DNA of 64,000 bases from Rhodovarius lipocyclicus (GTDB lineage: Bacteria; Pseudomonadota; Alphaproteobacteria; Acetobacterales; Acetobacteraceae). The DNA lies in NCBI RefSeq assembly GCF_009900765.1, contig NZ_JAAABL010000007.1, forward strand, positions 1-64,000, given 5' to 3'. The notes below the pieces were generated by a model, which saw only the letters and a list, made by a program, of their open reading frames with translations, was not told where the DNA came from and did no database searches. The position numbers were made by a program, and so were the translations under genes. Positions 27,859 to 36,554 of this stretch are shown in pieces. Numbering within the stretch: position 1 is the stretch's first letter; the number at the start of each line of letters is the position of its first letter.

Positions 27859-28740
27859 ATGAGCTTTTTCGCCCCGCCCACCCGCGTCGAGACCGCCGCC
27901 TGGACCCGCCTGCCGGACGAATTCCGCAAGCTGGTGCCCAGCGCCTGGGCCAACTGGAACCGCGGCGGGCACCCGGTCGATTCCTTCCTGGAAGGCCCCT
28001 GCTTCGACGAGGACGGCAACCTGCTGGTCACCGACATCCCCTTCGGGCGGATCTTCCGCATCTCGCCCCAGGGCGAGTGGGAGCTGGTGGTGCAGTACGA
28101 TGGCTGGCCCAACGGGCTGAAGCGCGCGCCCGAAGGCCATTACGTCATCACCGACTACCGCCACGGGCTGCTGCAGCTGGACGCCGATACGGGCTCCATC
28201 ACCCCGCTGCTGGAATCGGCGCGCAGCGAGGGCTTCAAGGGCGTGAACGACCTGACCTTCGGCAGCGACGGCAGCATCTTCTTCACCGACCAGGGCCAGA
28301 CCGGCCTGCATGACCCCACGGGCCGCGTCTATCGCCTGCGCCCCGACGGCCGGCTGGACACGCTGATCGACACCATCCCCAGCCCCAACGGCATCGTGGT
28401 GGCGCCCGACCTGTCCTATGTGCTGGTGGCGGTCACGCGCGCCAACCAGGTGTGGCGCCTGCCGCTGCACAAGGATGGCTCGGTGACCAAGGCGGGCATC
28501 TTCGCGCATCTGCATGGCGGCGTGTCGGGGCCGGACGGCATGGCGCTGGATGAGCAGGGGCGGCTGTATGTGGCCCATGCGGGCTTCGGCACGGTGTGGC
28601 GCCTGTCCGCCCGCGCCGAGCCCGAACTGCGCATCGCCAGCGCGGCCGGCTGGAACACCACCAACCTGGCGCTGAAGGACGGCGAGGCCTTCATCACCGA
28701 AAGCGAGACCGGGACGATCTTGCGGGTGACACTGCCCTAG
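27859..28740 (+). CDS. SMP-30/gluconolactonase-family protein
   Basis: 293 residues forming a six-bladed propeller. SFLEGPCFDEDGNLLVTDIP carries the metal-binding Glu, and GVNDLTFGSDGSIFFTDQGQ and SGPDGMALDEQGRLYVAHAG are the repeated Asp-containing strands. These enzymes are calcium-dependent lactonases for sugar acids. Next to an RraA/aldolase-like gene, a role in sugar-acid or lactone breakdown is plausible but unproven. Confidence 0.85.
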   Translation: MSFFAPPTRVETAAWTRLPDEFRKLVPSAWANWNRGGHPVDSFLEGPCFDEDGNLLVTDIPFGRIFRISPQGEWELVVQYDGWPNGLKRAPEGHYVITDYRHGLLQLDADTGSITPLLESARSEGFKGVNDLTFGSDGSIFFTDQGQTGLHDPTGRVYRLRPDGRLDTLIDTIPSPNGIVVAPDLSYVLVAVTRANQVWRLPLHKDGSVTKAGIFAHLHGGVSGPDGMALDEQGRLYVAHAGFGTVWRLSARAEPELRIASAAGWNTTNLALKDGEAFITESETGTILRVTLP

Positions 28741-28823
28741 GCCGCATCGGCATGCGGGTTCGGGATGCGGCCAGCGTGGAGAAGCACCGCCAGACGCACC
28801 CGCAACTTGATTGTCGATTGGAC

Positions 28824-29550
28824 CTAAACCAGCTCCTGCAACCGGTTCTGGTCCACATGCACGGGTTCGGGCAGCACATAGGGCATGCCGGGCCTGGGCA
28901 GGGGGGCCAGGTTGTGCAGGTGGATATAGCCCGCCATGGCCGTGTAGACCTTCGGCTTGAAATGCGGCCAGTCGCCCTCGCCCTCCGTCTCCTCCGGCGG
29001 CAGGTCGAGCGGGTGCATGACTATGGATGTCCTCATCCGCCGCCAGCGCGCTGAACTGTTCATAGAAGCCCCGGATGCGCAGGTAGCGGCCCGGCGCGTT
29101 CAGGCTGGTGCAGCTGTGGAAGGGCAGGAAGAAGAACTTCGCCCGGGGCTGGCGTTCCCGCAGCCAGCGATAGATGCGCAGCTGGTTCGCCGCCACATCC
29201 ATGAAATTGTCCATGAGGATGACGTCGATCTCATACTCCTCCAGGTCGTCGAAGAAGGTCTTGCCCGGGCGCTGCTTCGCCTCATGGTCATGAAAGCCGA
29301 TGTGCTCGGCGTGCTGGTTGCGCAGAAAGCGCTTCGCTTCCCGCGTGTTGGCCTCATTCTCCGGGTCGTATTCCAGCACGCTCTCGACCCATTCCAGCGG
29401 GATGTTCTGGTGGGTGCGGTCGACGAAAGTCTTCAGGAAGTGATCGCTGCGGTTATGCGCGACGTTATGGGTCTGCTGATAACCGAAATAGGCGTCGAGG
29501 TTGGCCGCTGTCAGGTTCGACATGCAGGAACCAAAGGCCATGACCTTCAT
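28824..29550 (-). pseudogene. Orphan gene with a single-base frameshift (SGNH-like N terminus)
   Basis: The first part, from the ATG at 29550, reads MKVMAFGSCMSNLTAANLDA and continues for about 175 codons to DEDIH; the second part, in another frame, reads VMHPLDLPPEETEGEGDWPH and ends at 28824 with VHVDQNRLQELV. The total is 727 bp, one more than a multiple of three; removing one base at about 29021-29024 restores a coherent 241-residue protein. The GSC motif after a hydrophobic strand recalls SGNH or GSCFA-type hydrolases, but I do not recognise the family. GAGAG precedes the start. It may be a pseudogene, phase-variable or a sequencing error. Confidence 0.65.
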
Positions 29551-29663
29551 CGTTTCTCTCCTGAAGCCACGAAACCGCCCCGGCAACGAAGGATGTCAAA
29601 GAATAAAGCTCGAAACAACAACTCCGTGATGCAGGTGACAATTCAATAAGGGGCGCCCCGGCC

Positions 29664-30650
29664 TCAGTTCATGCTGGCGCCCGAAGCCCGCACCAGCTCC
29701 CCATGGCGGCGGATCTCGCTGGTCAGGAATTCCGTCAGCCGCTGCGGCGTACCGCCCAGGATATCGAGCCCCTGCGCCGCCAGCCGCTGCTGCGCGTCAC
29801 GGTCCTGCAGGATCTCGTTCACCAGCCGGTTCATCGCCTGCACGATCGGCTGCGGCGTGCCGCGCGGGAACATCAGGCAGAACCAGGTGCCGAATTCCAG
29901 GCCCGGCATCCCGGCCTCGGCGGCGGTGGGCACATCCGGCAGGGCGGCGGCGCGGCGGTCGCTCAGCACCGCGATGGGCGTCAGCATGCCGGCCTTCACC
30001 TGATTCTGCACGCCGGTGATCAGGTTGAACATCACCTGGATGCGGCCCGCGATCAGGTCGTTCACCCCCTGCGCCACGGCGTTGTAGGGCACATGCACCA
30101 TGTCGGTGCCGGTGGCCTGGCGGTACATCTCGCCGGCCAGGTGCATGGAACTGCCATTGCCCGAGGACCCGAAGGACAGCGCCCCGGGATGCGCGCGGGC
30201 ATAGGCGGTGAACTCCGCCATCGTATGGATGCCCAGGTCGCGGTTCACCACCAGGATGTTGGGCACATTCCCGATCAGGATCACCGGCTCGAAATCCCGC
30301 AGCGGGTCGAAGGGCAGGTCGCGGTACATGGCCGGGTTGGTCGCCAGGGTGCCGGCCCAGCCATACAGCATGGTGTAGCCATCGGGGGCGGCGCGGGCGG
30401 CGGCGGTGGCGCCGACATTGCCGTTGGCCCCCGCGCGGTTGTCCACCACGGTGCGCTGCGGCAGGCGCTTATCCAACTCCTGCGCCAGGATACGGGCGAT
30501 GGTGTCGGCCGTGCCGCCGCCACCGGCCGCCGGCACGATCATGCGGATGGAATGGTCGGGCCAGCCCGCCGGCAGGGCGGTCTGGGCCATGGCCGGAACA
30601 GGGGCTGCGGCAAGCGCCGAAAGCAGCACGCGGCGGGTGGTGTCGGGCAT
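29664..30650 (-). CDS. Tripartite tricarboxylate transporter-type solute receptor (Bug family)
   Basis: 328 residues. It starts MPDTTRRVLLSALAAAPVPA with a twin-Arg-containing signal peptide cleaved after MAQ; AGGAGC lies upstream. The mature protein has SIRMIVPAAGGGGTADTIAR, VVDNRAGANGNVGATAAARA and FGSSGNGSSMHLAGEMYRQA, typical of Bug periplasmic receptors for carboxylates and other small molecules. No membrane subunits are nearby, as is common for the many orphan Bug genes of Rhodospirillales and Burkholderiales. Confidence 0.9.
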   Translation of the reverse strand: MPDTTRRVLLSALAAAPVPAMAQTALPAGWPDHSIRMIVPAAGGGGTADTIARILAQELDKRLPQRTVVDNRAGANGNVGATAAARAAPDGYTMLYGWAGTLATNPAMYRDLPFDPLRDFEPVILIGNVPNILVVNRDLGIHTMAEFTAYARAHPGALSFGSSGNGSSMHLAGEMYRQATGTDMVHVPYNAVAQGVNDLIAGRIQVMFNLITGVQNQVKAGMLTPIAVLSDRRAAALPDVPTAAEAGMPGLEFGTWFCLMFPRGTPQPIVQAMNRLVNEILQDRDAQQRLAAQGLDILGGTPQRLTEFLTSEIRRHGELVRASGASMN

Positions 30651-30772
30651 GGGGTGCTCCTGCGGATGGCGCATTCTGTCGCGCCCGCCAGAGTGGCGAA
30701 AGAGCTTCCGTCCGGCTGGACAGGGCGCGGCCCGGGCGCCGATGCTCACGCCACAGGCAGAAGGGGCGGTTC

Positions 30773-31840
30773 ATGAGGCTGACAGTGCTGGGGGCGGGCG
30801 CCGTGGGCCCGGGCGTGGCGGCCTTGGCGGCCTCTCGCGGGCATGCGGTGACGATCTGGTCGCCCTCGGGCGCCGGCACGGCGGGAATGACCGATGCGAT
30901 CGAGGCCGAGGGCCTGCTGACCGGCGTGTTCCCGCTGCGCGTGGCGGCCGGCCTGGCGGACGCGCTGGCGGGGGCCGAGGCCGCGGTGCTGATCGTACCC
31001 GCCTATGCCTTCCCCACCCTGCTGCCGCGCATCGCCGAAGCCCTGCCGCCCGGCGTGCCGCTGCTGATCTCGCCCGCCGCCTCCCTCGCGCCCCTGGCCT
31101 TCGAGGCACTGATGGCCCGCCATGGCCCGGCCCGCGCGCCGGTGGGCGGCCTCGGCACCACGCCGCTGGGCGGGCGGCGCACCGGCCCCGCCCGCGTGCG
31201 CATCGCGATGATCCGCAGCGAGATCGAGATCGCCGCCATCCCCGCCGGCCGCGCGCCCGAGCTGGCGGCCCTGGCCGAAACCCTGTTCGGCAACCGCTAC
31301 ATCCCCGCCCGCGATGCGCTGGCGGTGGCGCTCGTCGGCTCCAACCCCATCATCCATGGCGTGCTGGCCCTGACCAACCTGACGCGCATCGAAAAGCGCG
31401 AGGCCTGGCCGCAATACGAGATGATGACCGAGGCCGCCTGCCGCCTGATGGAGGCGATGGATGCCGAGCGCGCCGCGCTGGCCGCCAGTTTCGGCCTGTC
31501 GGTGCCTTCGCTCGCCACGCTGCTGCAACGGGCCAATGGCGTGCCGCTGGCGCCCCTGCATGAGATGGCGGCGGCCATCGCCGCCGGGCGCGGCGCGGTG
31601 CTGGGCCCCACCGACCTCGGCAACCGCTATGTGACGGAGGACGTGCCCTTCGGCCTCGTCTTCTATCTGCGGCTGGCCGCGGCCCAGGGCGTACCCATGC
31701 CGGTCACCGCCGCGTGCTCGGCCGCCCTGGCGGCGGCCACCGGCGGCGGGCTGGACCGCAACCCGCTGCTGGATGGCCTCGACCTGCCCGCGCTGGATCA
31801 ACAGCTGCGTCATGGAATCAGCCGCGTGGACAAGGGCTGA
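30773..31840 (+). CDS. Opine/octopine-type NAD(P)-dependent dehydrogenase
   Basis: 355 residues. An N-terminal Rossmann fold, MRLTVLGAGAVGPGVAALAA, is followed by a helical domain with GSNPIIHGVLALTNLTRIEK, the NP..H..L.N pattern of the octopine/nopaline dehydrogenase domain (PF02317). Such enzymes reductively join an amino acid to a 2-oxo acid, or the reverse. Ketopantoate reductase is a more distant alternative. The next gene starts 1 bp after its stop, so the pair is an operon. Confidence 0.8.
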   Translation: MRLTVLGAGAVGPGVAALAASRGHAVTIWSPSGAGTAGMTDAIEAEGLLTGVFPLRVAAGLADALAGAEAAVLIVPAYAFPTLLPRIAEALPPGVPLLISPAASLAPLAFEALMARHGPARAPVGGLGTTPLGGRRTGPARVRIAMIRSEIEIAAIPAGRAPELAALAETLFGNRYIPARDALAVALVGSNPIIHGVLALTNLTRIEKREAWPQYEMMTEAACRLMEAMDAERAALAASFGLSVPSLATLLQRANGVPLAPLHEMAAAIAAGRGAVLGPTDLGNRYVTEDVPFGLVFYLRLAAAQGVPMPVTAACSAALAAATGGGLDRNPLLDGLDLPALDQQLRHGISRVDKG

Positions 31841-31841
31841 C

Positions 31842-33278
31842 ATGTCATGGATATTGCAACGCACCATGAACCATAGCTCGCAAGGCGGCCTGGCCGCGCT
31901 GGAACAACAGGTGCAGCGGGACATGGAGGTGCTGAACCTCCCCGCCAAGAACTGGGTGCCGCGCCGCCAGGGCGTGCGCGACGTGGTCGTCATCGGTGCC
32001 GGCATGAACGGCATCGCCGCCGCCGGCGCGCTGATCCTGAAGGGCATCCGCAACATCGAGGTGCTGGAGGCGGCCGCCCCCGGCCAGGAAGGCCCCTGGT
32101 GCACCTATGCCCGGATGGAGACGCTGCGCAGCCCGAAAAACCTGACGGGCCCCTGCTTCGGCATCCCCAGCCTGACCTATCGCGCCTGGCATGAGGCGCG
32201 CTTCGGCCTCGATGCCTGGCACGCGCTGTACAAGATCCCGAACCAGGACTGGCAGGATTACCTGGGCTGGCTGCAGAAGACGCTGCGCCTGCCGATCCGC
32301 CATGGCGTGACCATGCGCGCCGTGCAGCCCGCCGACGGCCTGCTGCGCGTCGTGACCGATACGGGTGAGCCCATCCTGGCCCGCCGCGTGGTGATGGCCA
32401 CCGGGCGCGGCGCCGTGGGCGGCATGTTCTGGCCCAGCTTCGTGCCCGGGGATCTGCGCCCCGGCCTGGCCGCCCACACCAATGACCTGATCGATTTCGA
32501 GCGCCTGCGCGGCAAGTCGCTGGCCGTGATCGGCGCGGGGCCCTCGGCACTCGACAACGCCGCGGTCGCCATGCTCCACGGCGCCGCCAGCGCGGATGTG
32601 TATGTCCGCCGCGCCCAGCTGCCGCAGATCAACAAGGGCCGCGGCACCGGCCTGCCCTATCACTACGGCTGGGGCGACCTGCCGGACGAGGACCGCTGGG
32701 CGGTCATGACCTATATCCAGGACCTGCAGGCGCCCCCGCCGCATGAGACGGTGCACCGCGTGCTGCGCCTGGGCGTGGACATCCACCTGGGCATGCCCAC
32801 GCAATCCGTGCGGCGTGAGGGCGACAAGGTCGTCATGCGCTTCGCCGATGGCACCGAGCGCGCGCATGATTTCCTGATCGTCGGCACCGGCTTCCTGGTG
32901 GACATGGACCAAGTGCCGGAGCTGGCGGATTTCGCCCCCCACATCGCCCGCTGGGGCGACCGCTACGTGCCGCCGCCCGAACTGGTGCGGCATGACCTGG
33001 CGGCCTTCCCCTATCTCGGCGCCGGCTTCGAACTGCTGCCGCGCGGCCTGACCGCGCCGCCGGAAATGAAGCACATCCACCTTCTGAACTACGGCGCGCA
33101 TGCCAGCTTCGGCGGCATCGCCAGCGATATCCCGGCCGTGGCGATCGCGGGGGAACGGGTGGCACTGGCCATCCTGCGCGGGTTGTTCCGGGAGGATTTT
33201 CCGAAGCTGCGCGCGGAGCTGGAAGCCTTCGACGAACCGGAACTGGAAACGACGCCGTTCTTCGTGCCGAGGGGGTGA
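31842..33278 (+). CDS. FAD/NAD(P)-binding oxidoreductase (flavin monooxygenase-like)
   Basis: 478 residues from the ATG at 31842; a second start at 31866 is possible. FAD-binding GAGMNGIAAAGAL is near residue 53, an internal NAD(P) site GAGPSALDNAAVA near residue 232, and MATGRGAVGG and VGTGFLVDMD mark the ends of the dinucleotide domains. This layout is that of flavin-containing or Baeyer-Villiger-like monooxygenases, without a clear BVMO fingerprint. Pairing with an opine-type dehydrogenase suggests joint oxidation of an N-substituted amino acid. Its stop is followed by a palindromic repeat module. Confidence 0.8.
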   Translation: MSWILQRTMNHSSQGGLAALEQQVQRDMEVLNLPAKNWVPRRQGVRDVVVIGAGMNGIAAAGALILKGIRNIEVLEAAAPGQEGPWCTYARMETLRSPKNLTGPCFGIPSLTYRAWHEARFGLDAWHALYKIPNQDWQDYLGWLQKTLRLPIRHGVTMRAVQPADGLLRVVTDTGEPILARRVVMATGRGAVGGMFWPSFVPGDLRPGLAAHTNDLIDFERLRGKSLAVIGAGPSALDNAAVAMLHGAASADVYVRRAQLPQINKGRGTGLPYHYGWGDLPDEDRWAVMTYIQDLQAPPPHETVHRVLRLGVDIHLGMPTQSVRREGDKVVMRFADGTERAHDFLIVGTGFLVDMDQVPELADFAPHIARWGDRYVPPPELVRHDLAAFPYLGAGFELLPRGLTAPPEMKHIHLLNYGAHASFGGIASDIPAVAIAGERVALAILRGLFREDFPKLRAELEAFDEPELETTPFFVPRG

Positions 33279-33488
33279 AACGAGGGCGCTGCCCTCGTGC
33301 TCCCGTTGAGGGGGAAATGACTTTCCCCCTCAAGCTCCCCCATTACTTTCCGTCAGTTTGGGGCAGCCCCAATTCCATGAATACTATATAATAATATCAA
33401 TAATTTAAAACTATTCGCAGGGGCCTGGGGAGATCTTATCTTCCCAGCGGGGAGGGTCCGGGAGGGGCGGCGCCCCTCCTGGCCTGTC
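33279..33488. repeat. Palindromic four-hairpin module between convergent genes (copy 1)
   Basis: The whole gap is built of hairpins. From the left: hp1 33281-33297 (7 bp); spacer TGCTCCCG; hp2 33306-33333 (12 bp perfect, loop TGAC); a 6-bp hairpin 33358-33372; an A+T-rich core 33373-33418; then in opposite orientation hp2' 33425-33447 (10 bp, one G-T) and hp1' 33458-33482 (11 bp, one G-T). hp1 follows one stop codon by 2 bp, and hp1' precedes the other by 6 bp. The core holds TAATATCAATAA (33392-33403) and a match to the IHF consensus at 33395-33407. Copy 2 is at 50847-51068. Likely a dispersed repeat acting as a double terminator. Confidence 0.75.
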
Positions 33489-34406
33489 CTACCCCAGCTC
33501 GGTATTCCCCCCGCACACCAGCACCCCCACCCTGGCCCCGCGCGGCGGCACCCAGGCCCCGCTCAGCAGCGCGGCCAGCGCGGTCACGCCGCCCGGTTCC
33601 GCCAGGATCCGGCATGCCTCCCACAGCCTGGCCTGCGCCGCGCGGATGGCCTCGTCGCTGACCAGCACGCTGGTGCGGATATTCTGCCGCGCGATCGGGA
33701 ACATCGCGGCGCCCACCTGCTTCGCCCCCAGGCTGTCGGCCGCGATGCCGGAGACAGGGACCTCCACCGGGTGCCCGGCGGCCAGCGCCGCGTGCAGGGC
33801 GCAGCTGGTCTCGGGTTCCACCGCCACCACCTCCGTCGCGCAGCCGGCGTGCCAGGCGGCCATGCCGCCGATCAGGCCACCGCCGCCCACCGCCACCAGC
33901 AGATGCGTCAGGCGGGGGGCCTGGGCTTCCCATTCCAGCGCCACGGTGCCCTGGCCGGCCAGGACCTCGGGCTGGTCATAGGCATGGACCTCCAGCGCGC
34001 CGGTCGTGGCCTGGTGCGCCTGGCTGGCGGCCAGCGCATCGGCATAGCGCGCGCCGCCCACCACGAGGTTGGCGCCATAGGCACGGATGCGCGCCTGCTT
34101 GGCGGGGGCCGAGACCTCCGGCACGAAGATATCCGCCCGCACGCCCAGCGCCTGGGCGGCATAGGCCACCGCCGCGCCATGATTCCCGCCCGAGGCCGCG
34201 ACCACCCCCCGCGACAGGTCGGCGGCCATGCGCAGCCGGTTGAAGGCGCCGCGCGGCTTGAAGCTGCCGGTCACCTGCGTCAGTTCCAGCTTCAGGTTCA
34301 GCGCGGGGCCGAACACGCCCTCGGGCAGGTCCAGCACCGGGGTGGTGCGGATGTCGGCGCGGATGCGCGTGTGCGCGGCCTGGATGTCGGAGCGGGTGAT
34401 GGACAT
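33489..34406 (-). CDS. Threonine/serine dehydratase-like PLP enzyme
   Basis: 305 residues, fold-type II PLP enzyme. KLELTQVTGSFKPRGAFNRL carries the PLP lysine; AASGGNHGAAVAYAAQALGV is the phosphate-binding loop, and VAVGGGGLIGG the second glycine loop. Without a C-terminal ACT domain it resembles catabolic threonine dehydratase, serine/threo-3-hydroxyaspartate dehydratase or ectoine-utilisation-type enzymes. The start is MSITRSDIQAAHTRIRADIR at 34406; the open frame continues 28 codons upstream without family likeness. Confidence 0.85.
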   Translation of the reverse strand: MSITRSDIQAAHTRIRADIRTTPVLDLPEGVFGPALNLKLELTQVTGSFKPRGAFNRLRMAADLSRGVVAASGGNHGAAVAYAAQALGVRADIFVPEVSAPAKQARIRAYGANLVVGGARYADALAASQAHQATTGALEVHAYDQPEVLAGQGTVALEWEAQAPRLTHLLVAVGGGGLIGGMAAWHAGCATEVVAVEPETSCALHAALAAGHPVEVPVSGIAADSLGAKQVGAAMFPIARQNIRTSVLVSDEAIRAAQARLWEACRILAEPGGVTALAALLSGAWVPPRGARVGVLVCGGNTELG

Positions 34407-34578
34407 GCCTTTGGGGATGCCAGCACCACGGCGCCGGGCCAAGCCCCCGATGGGGGGAAGATTGCGTTGCAACAACCAGAAACAGCGCACGCATGGGTTG
34501 AGTAGCGGGACGCTTCCTTCCTTACCTCATTTGCGCCATATTTCCGCCCCGAATGATGCACCTCCCGGATTCAACCCC

Positions 34579-35025
34579 ATGCGTCTGCACGCGAGCTGTG
34601 TCGCCCTCGATGGCGCGGCGCTGCTGCTGCTCGGCCCGCCGGGTTCCGGCAAATCCGCACTGGCCCTGCGTCTGATGGGCATAGGCTGGTCCCTCGTGGC
34701 CGATGACCAGGTGGTGCTGACCGCCGCCGCCGGTGCCCTGCACGCCGCCCCCCCGCCCGAGGGCGCTGGGCTGATGGAGGTGCGGGGCCTCGGCCTGTAT
34801 GAGGGGCTGCCCCACACCGGGGCTCCTCTCGCATTGGTTGCGGAACTGATGCCCCAGGCGGCCATCCCCCGCCTGCCGGCGCCGGCCGAGTGGCGGGCGC
34901 TGGGCATCGCCCTGCCCCGCCTGGCGCTGGACGCCACCGACGCCGCCGCCCCCCAGAAGGCCGCCTGGGCCCTGGCCACGGCGCGCGGCATGCTGCGCCA
35001 GCGCGCGGGCTTCCTCAAACCATGA
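34579..35025 (+). CDS. hprK: HPr kinase/phosphorylase, short alphaproteobacterial form
   Basis: 148 residues, containing the catalytic domain only. Walker A GPPGSGKS is at residues 19-26, and SLVADDQVVLTA contains the acidic residues of the active site. It phosphorylates a serine of HPr with ATP and removes it. The downstream HPr keeps the target serine (Ser74). No strong ribosome-binding site precedes the ATG, but MRLHASCVALDGAALLLLGP is the family N terminus. It overlaps rapZ by 4 bp (ATGA). First gene of a regulatory PTS cluster. Confidence 0.92.
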   Translation: MRLHASCVALDGAALLLLGPPGSGKSALALRLMGIGWSLVADDQVVLTAAAGALHAAPPPEGAGLMEVRGLGLYEGLPHTGAPLALVAELMPQAAIPRLPAPAEWRALGIALPRLALDATDAAAPQKAAWALATARGMLRQRAGFLKP

Positions 35026-36092
35026 GCGGCCAGCGCCCTGTCGTGATCGTCACCGGGCTGGCCGGGGCTGGGCGCGGTTCCATCCTGAACATGCTGGAGG
35101 ACATGGCCTTCGAGACGGTGGATAACCCGCCGCTGGCCATGCTCGAATCGGTGCTGGGCGATGGCGCGCTGCCGATCGCGGTCGGCGTGGACACCCGCAG
35201 CCGCGGCTTCGAGCCCGGGGCACTGCTGAATGTGGTCGAACGCCTGCGCCTGCGCCCCGACCTGGACGTGACGTTGCTGTTCGCGGCGGCCGAGGACATC
35301 GTGCTGCTGCGCCGCTATTCCGAGACCCGCCGCCGCCATCCGCTGGCGCCGGGCGGCCTGCTGGGCACCCGGGTGCAGGATGGCATCGCGCGGGAGATCG
35401 CGCTGATGGCCCCCTTGCGGGAGGCGGCGGACCTGCTGGTCGATACCTCCGACCTGCCACTGCCCGAGTTGCGCCAGCGCATGGAGGAACGCTTCCGCCC
35501 CGATGGCGCGCCGGGCCTGTCCATCACCGTGATGTCCTTCGCCTTTCCCAAGGGGTTGCCGCGCGAAGCCGACCTGGTCTTCGACCTGCGCTTCCTGGCC
35601 AACCCGCATTACGTGCCGGCGCTGAAGCCCCTGACCGGCCAGGACCCGCGCGTGGCCGCCCATGTGGAGGCCGACCCGGCCTTCCCCGGCTTCTGGCGCA
35701 ACCTGACCGCGCTACTGGACCCGTTGCTGCCGCGTTATGTTCTGGAAGGCAAAAAGTACTTGACCATCGCCATGGGCTGCACCGGCGGCAAGCATCGCTC
35801 GGTCGCGGTCGCGGAAAAACTGGCGGCGCATCTGCATCTCATGGCCGGGGAACATGGCTGGCGTGTCAACCTGACGCATCGGGAATACCCGGCGAAGGAA
35901 TACATGGCGCCCGATCATCCCCATATGCCGACAAGTCCTGGGCGGGAATTGCCCCAGGCCGCGCCAGAGGCTACAGCCGCGCGCCCACTGCCTTCGCCGG
36001 ATGGCTCCCCCGCCAGCCCGGAATCACCTCCCCCCCTCAACCCCCCTGGGGGCGCCCCGCAACGGTCGCCCCTCACCATGGCAAAGCTATGA
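35022..36092 (+). CDS. rapZ: RNase adapter / nucleotide-binding protein RapZ
   Basis: 356 residues. The P-loop GLAGAGRGS is at about residues 12-20; VGVDTRSRGFEP, LFAAAEDIVLLRRYSETRRR and IAMGCTGGKHRSVAVAEKLA are hallmarks. In enterobacteria RapZ guides RNase E to a small RNA; in alphaproteobacteria its role in this PTS cluster is less clear. The last 55 residues or so are Pro/Ser-rich and beyond the usual end of the family (about 290 residues), probably a disordered tail. Translation is coupled to hprK by the ATGA overlap. Confidence 0.93.
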   Translation: MSGQRPVVIVTGLAGAGRGSILNMLEDMAFETVDNPPLAMLESVLGDGALPIAVGVDTRSRGFEPGALLNVVERLRLRPDLDVTLLFAAAEDIVLLRRYSETRRRHPLAPGGLLGTRVQDGIAREIALMAPLREAADLLVDTSDLPLPELRQRMEERFRPDGAPGLSITVMSFAFPKGLPREADLVFDLRFLANPHYVPALKPLTGQDPRVAAHVEADPAFPGFWRNLTALLDPLLPRYVLEGKKYLTIAMGCTGGKHRSVAVAEKLAAHLHLMAGEHGWRVNLTHREYPAKEYMAPDHPHMPTSPGRELPQAAPEATAARPLPSPDGSPASPESPPPLNPPGGAPQRSPLTMAKL

Positions 36093-36126
36093 GCGACTTC
36101 CCCCCCTGCGTCAGCGTCGGCACTCC

Positions 36127-36540
36127 ATGATCGGTCTTGTTCTCGTCACCCACGGGCGGCTCGCAGAGGAGCTGCGCCTGGCCATGGAGCATGTGGTGGG
36201 CCCCCAGCGCGGGGTGGCGACCGTGTGCATCGGCCCGGACGATGACATGGAGGATCAGCGAACCCATATCCGGGACTGCATCGGCTCGGTCGATGACGGA
36301 GATGGCGTGGTGCTGATCACCGATATCCTGGGGGGCACCCCTTCCAACCTGGCGCTGTCGCTGGCGAACGGGAAGGTGAAGGTGCTGGCCGGCGCGAACC
36401 TGCCCATGCTGGTAAAGCTGGCCAAGGTGCGCGGAACCGAGCCATTGTCCGAAGCGATCGACCACGCGGCGCAAGCCGGCCGGAAATACATCACGGCCGG
36501 GGGGGATGTGCCGGGCAAGACCGCCTGTCAGGGCGGCTGA
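36127..36540 (+). CDS. PTS EIIA component, mannose family
   Basis: 137 residues: MIGLVLVTHGRLAEELRLAM with His9 as the phosphorylated residue, then DGVVLITDILGGTPSNLALS. A lone EIIA-Man without EIIB/C/D partners is typical of alphaproteobacterial regulatory PTS, where it is an endpoint of the phosphate relay and a sensor output rather than a sugar importer. It starts 34 bp after rapZ and is followed by HPr. Confidence 0.93.
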   Translation: MIGLVLVTHGRLAEELRLAMEHVVGPQRGVATVCIGPDDDMEDQRTHIRDCIGSVDDGDGVVLITDILGGTPSNLALSLANGKVKVLAGANLPMLVKLAKVRGTEPLSEAIDHAAQAGRKYITAGGDVPGKTACQGG

Positions 36541-36554
36541 GGGGAAACAAAAAA

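Noticed and set aside
27775-29586. A 603-codon minus-strand frame starting with the orphan gene and running through the SMP-30 gene
   Set aside because: After the frameshift near 29022 the sequence is antisense to the SMP-30 gene and has no protein-like features; the second frame at 28824-29063 is the true continuation.
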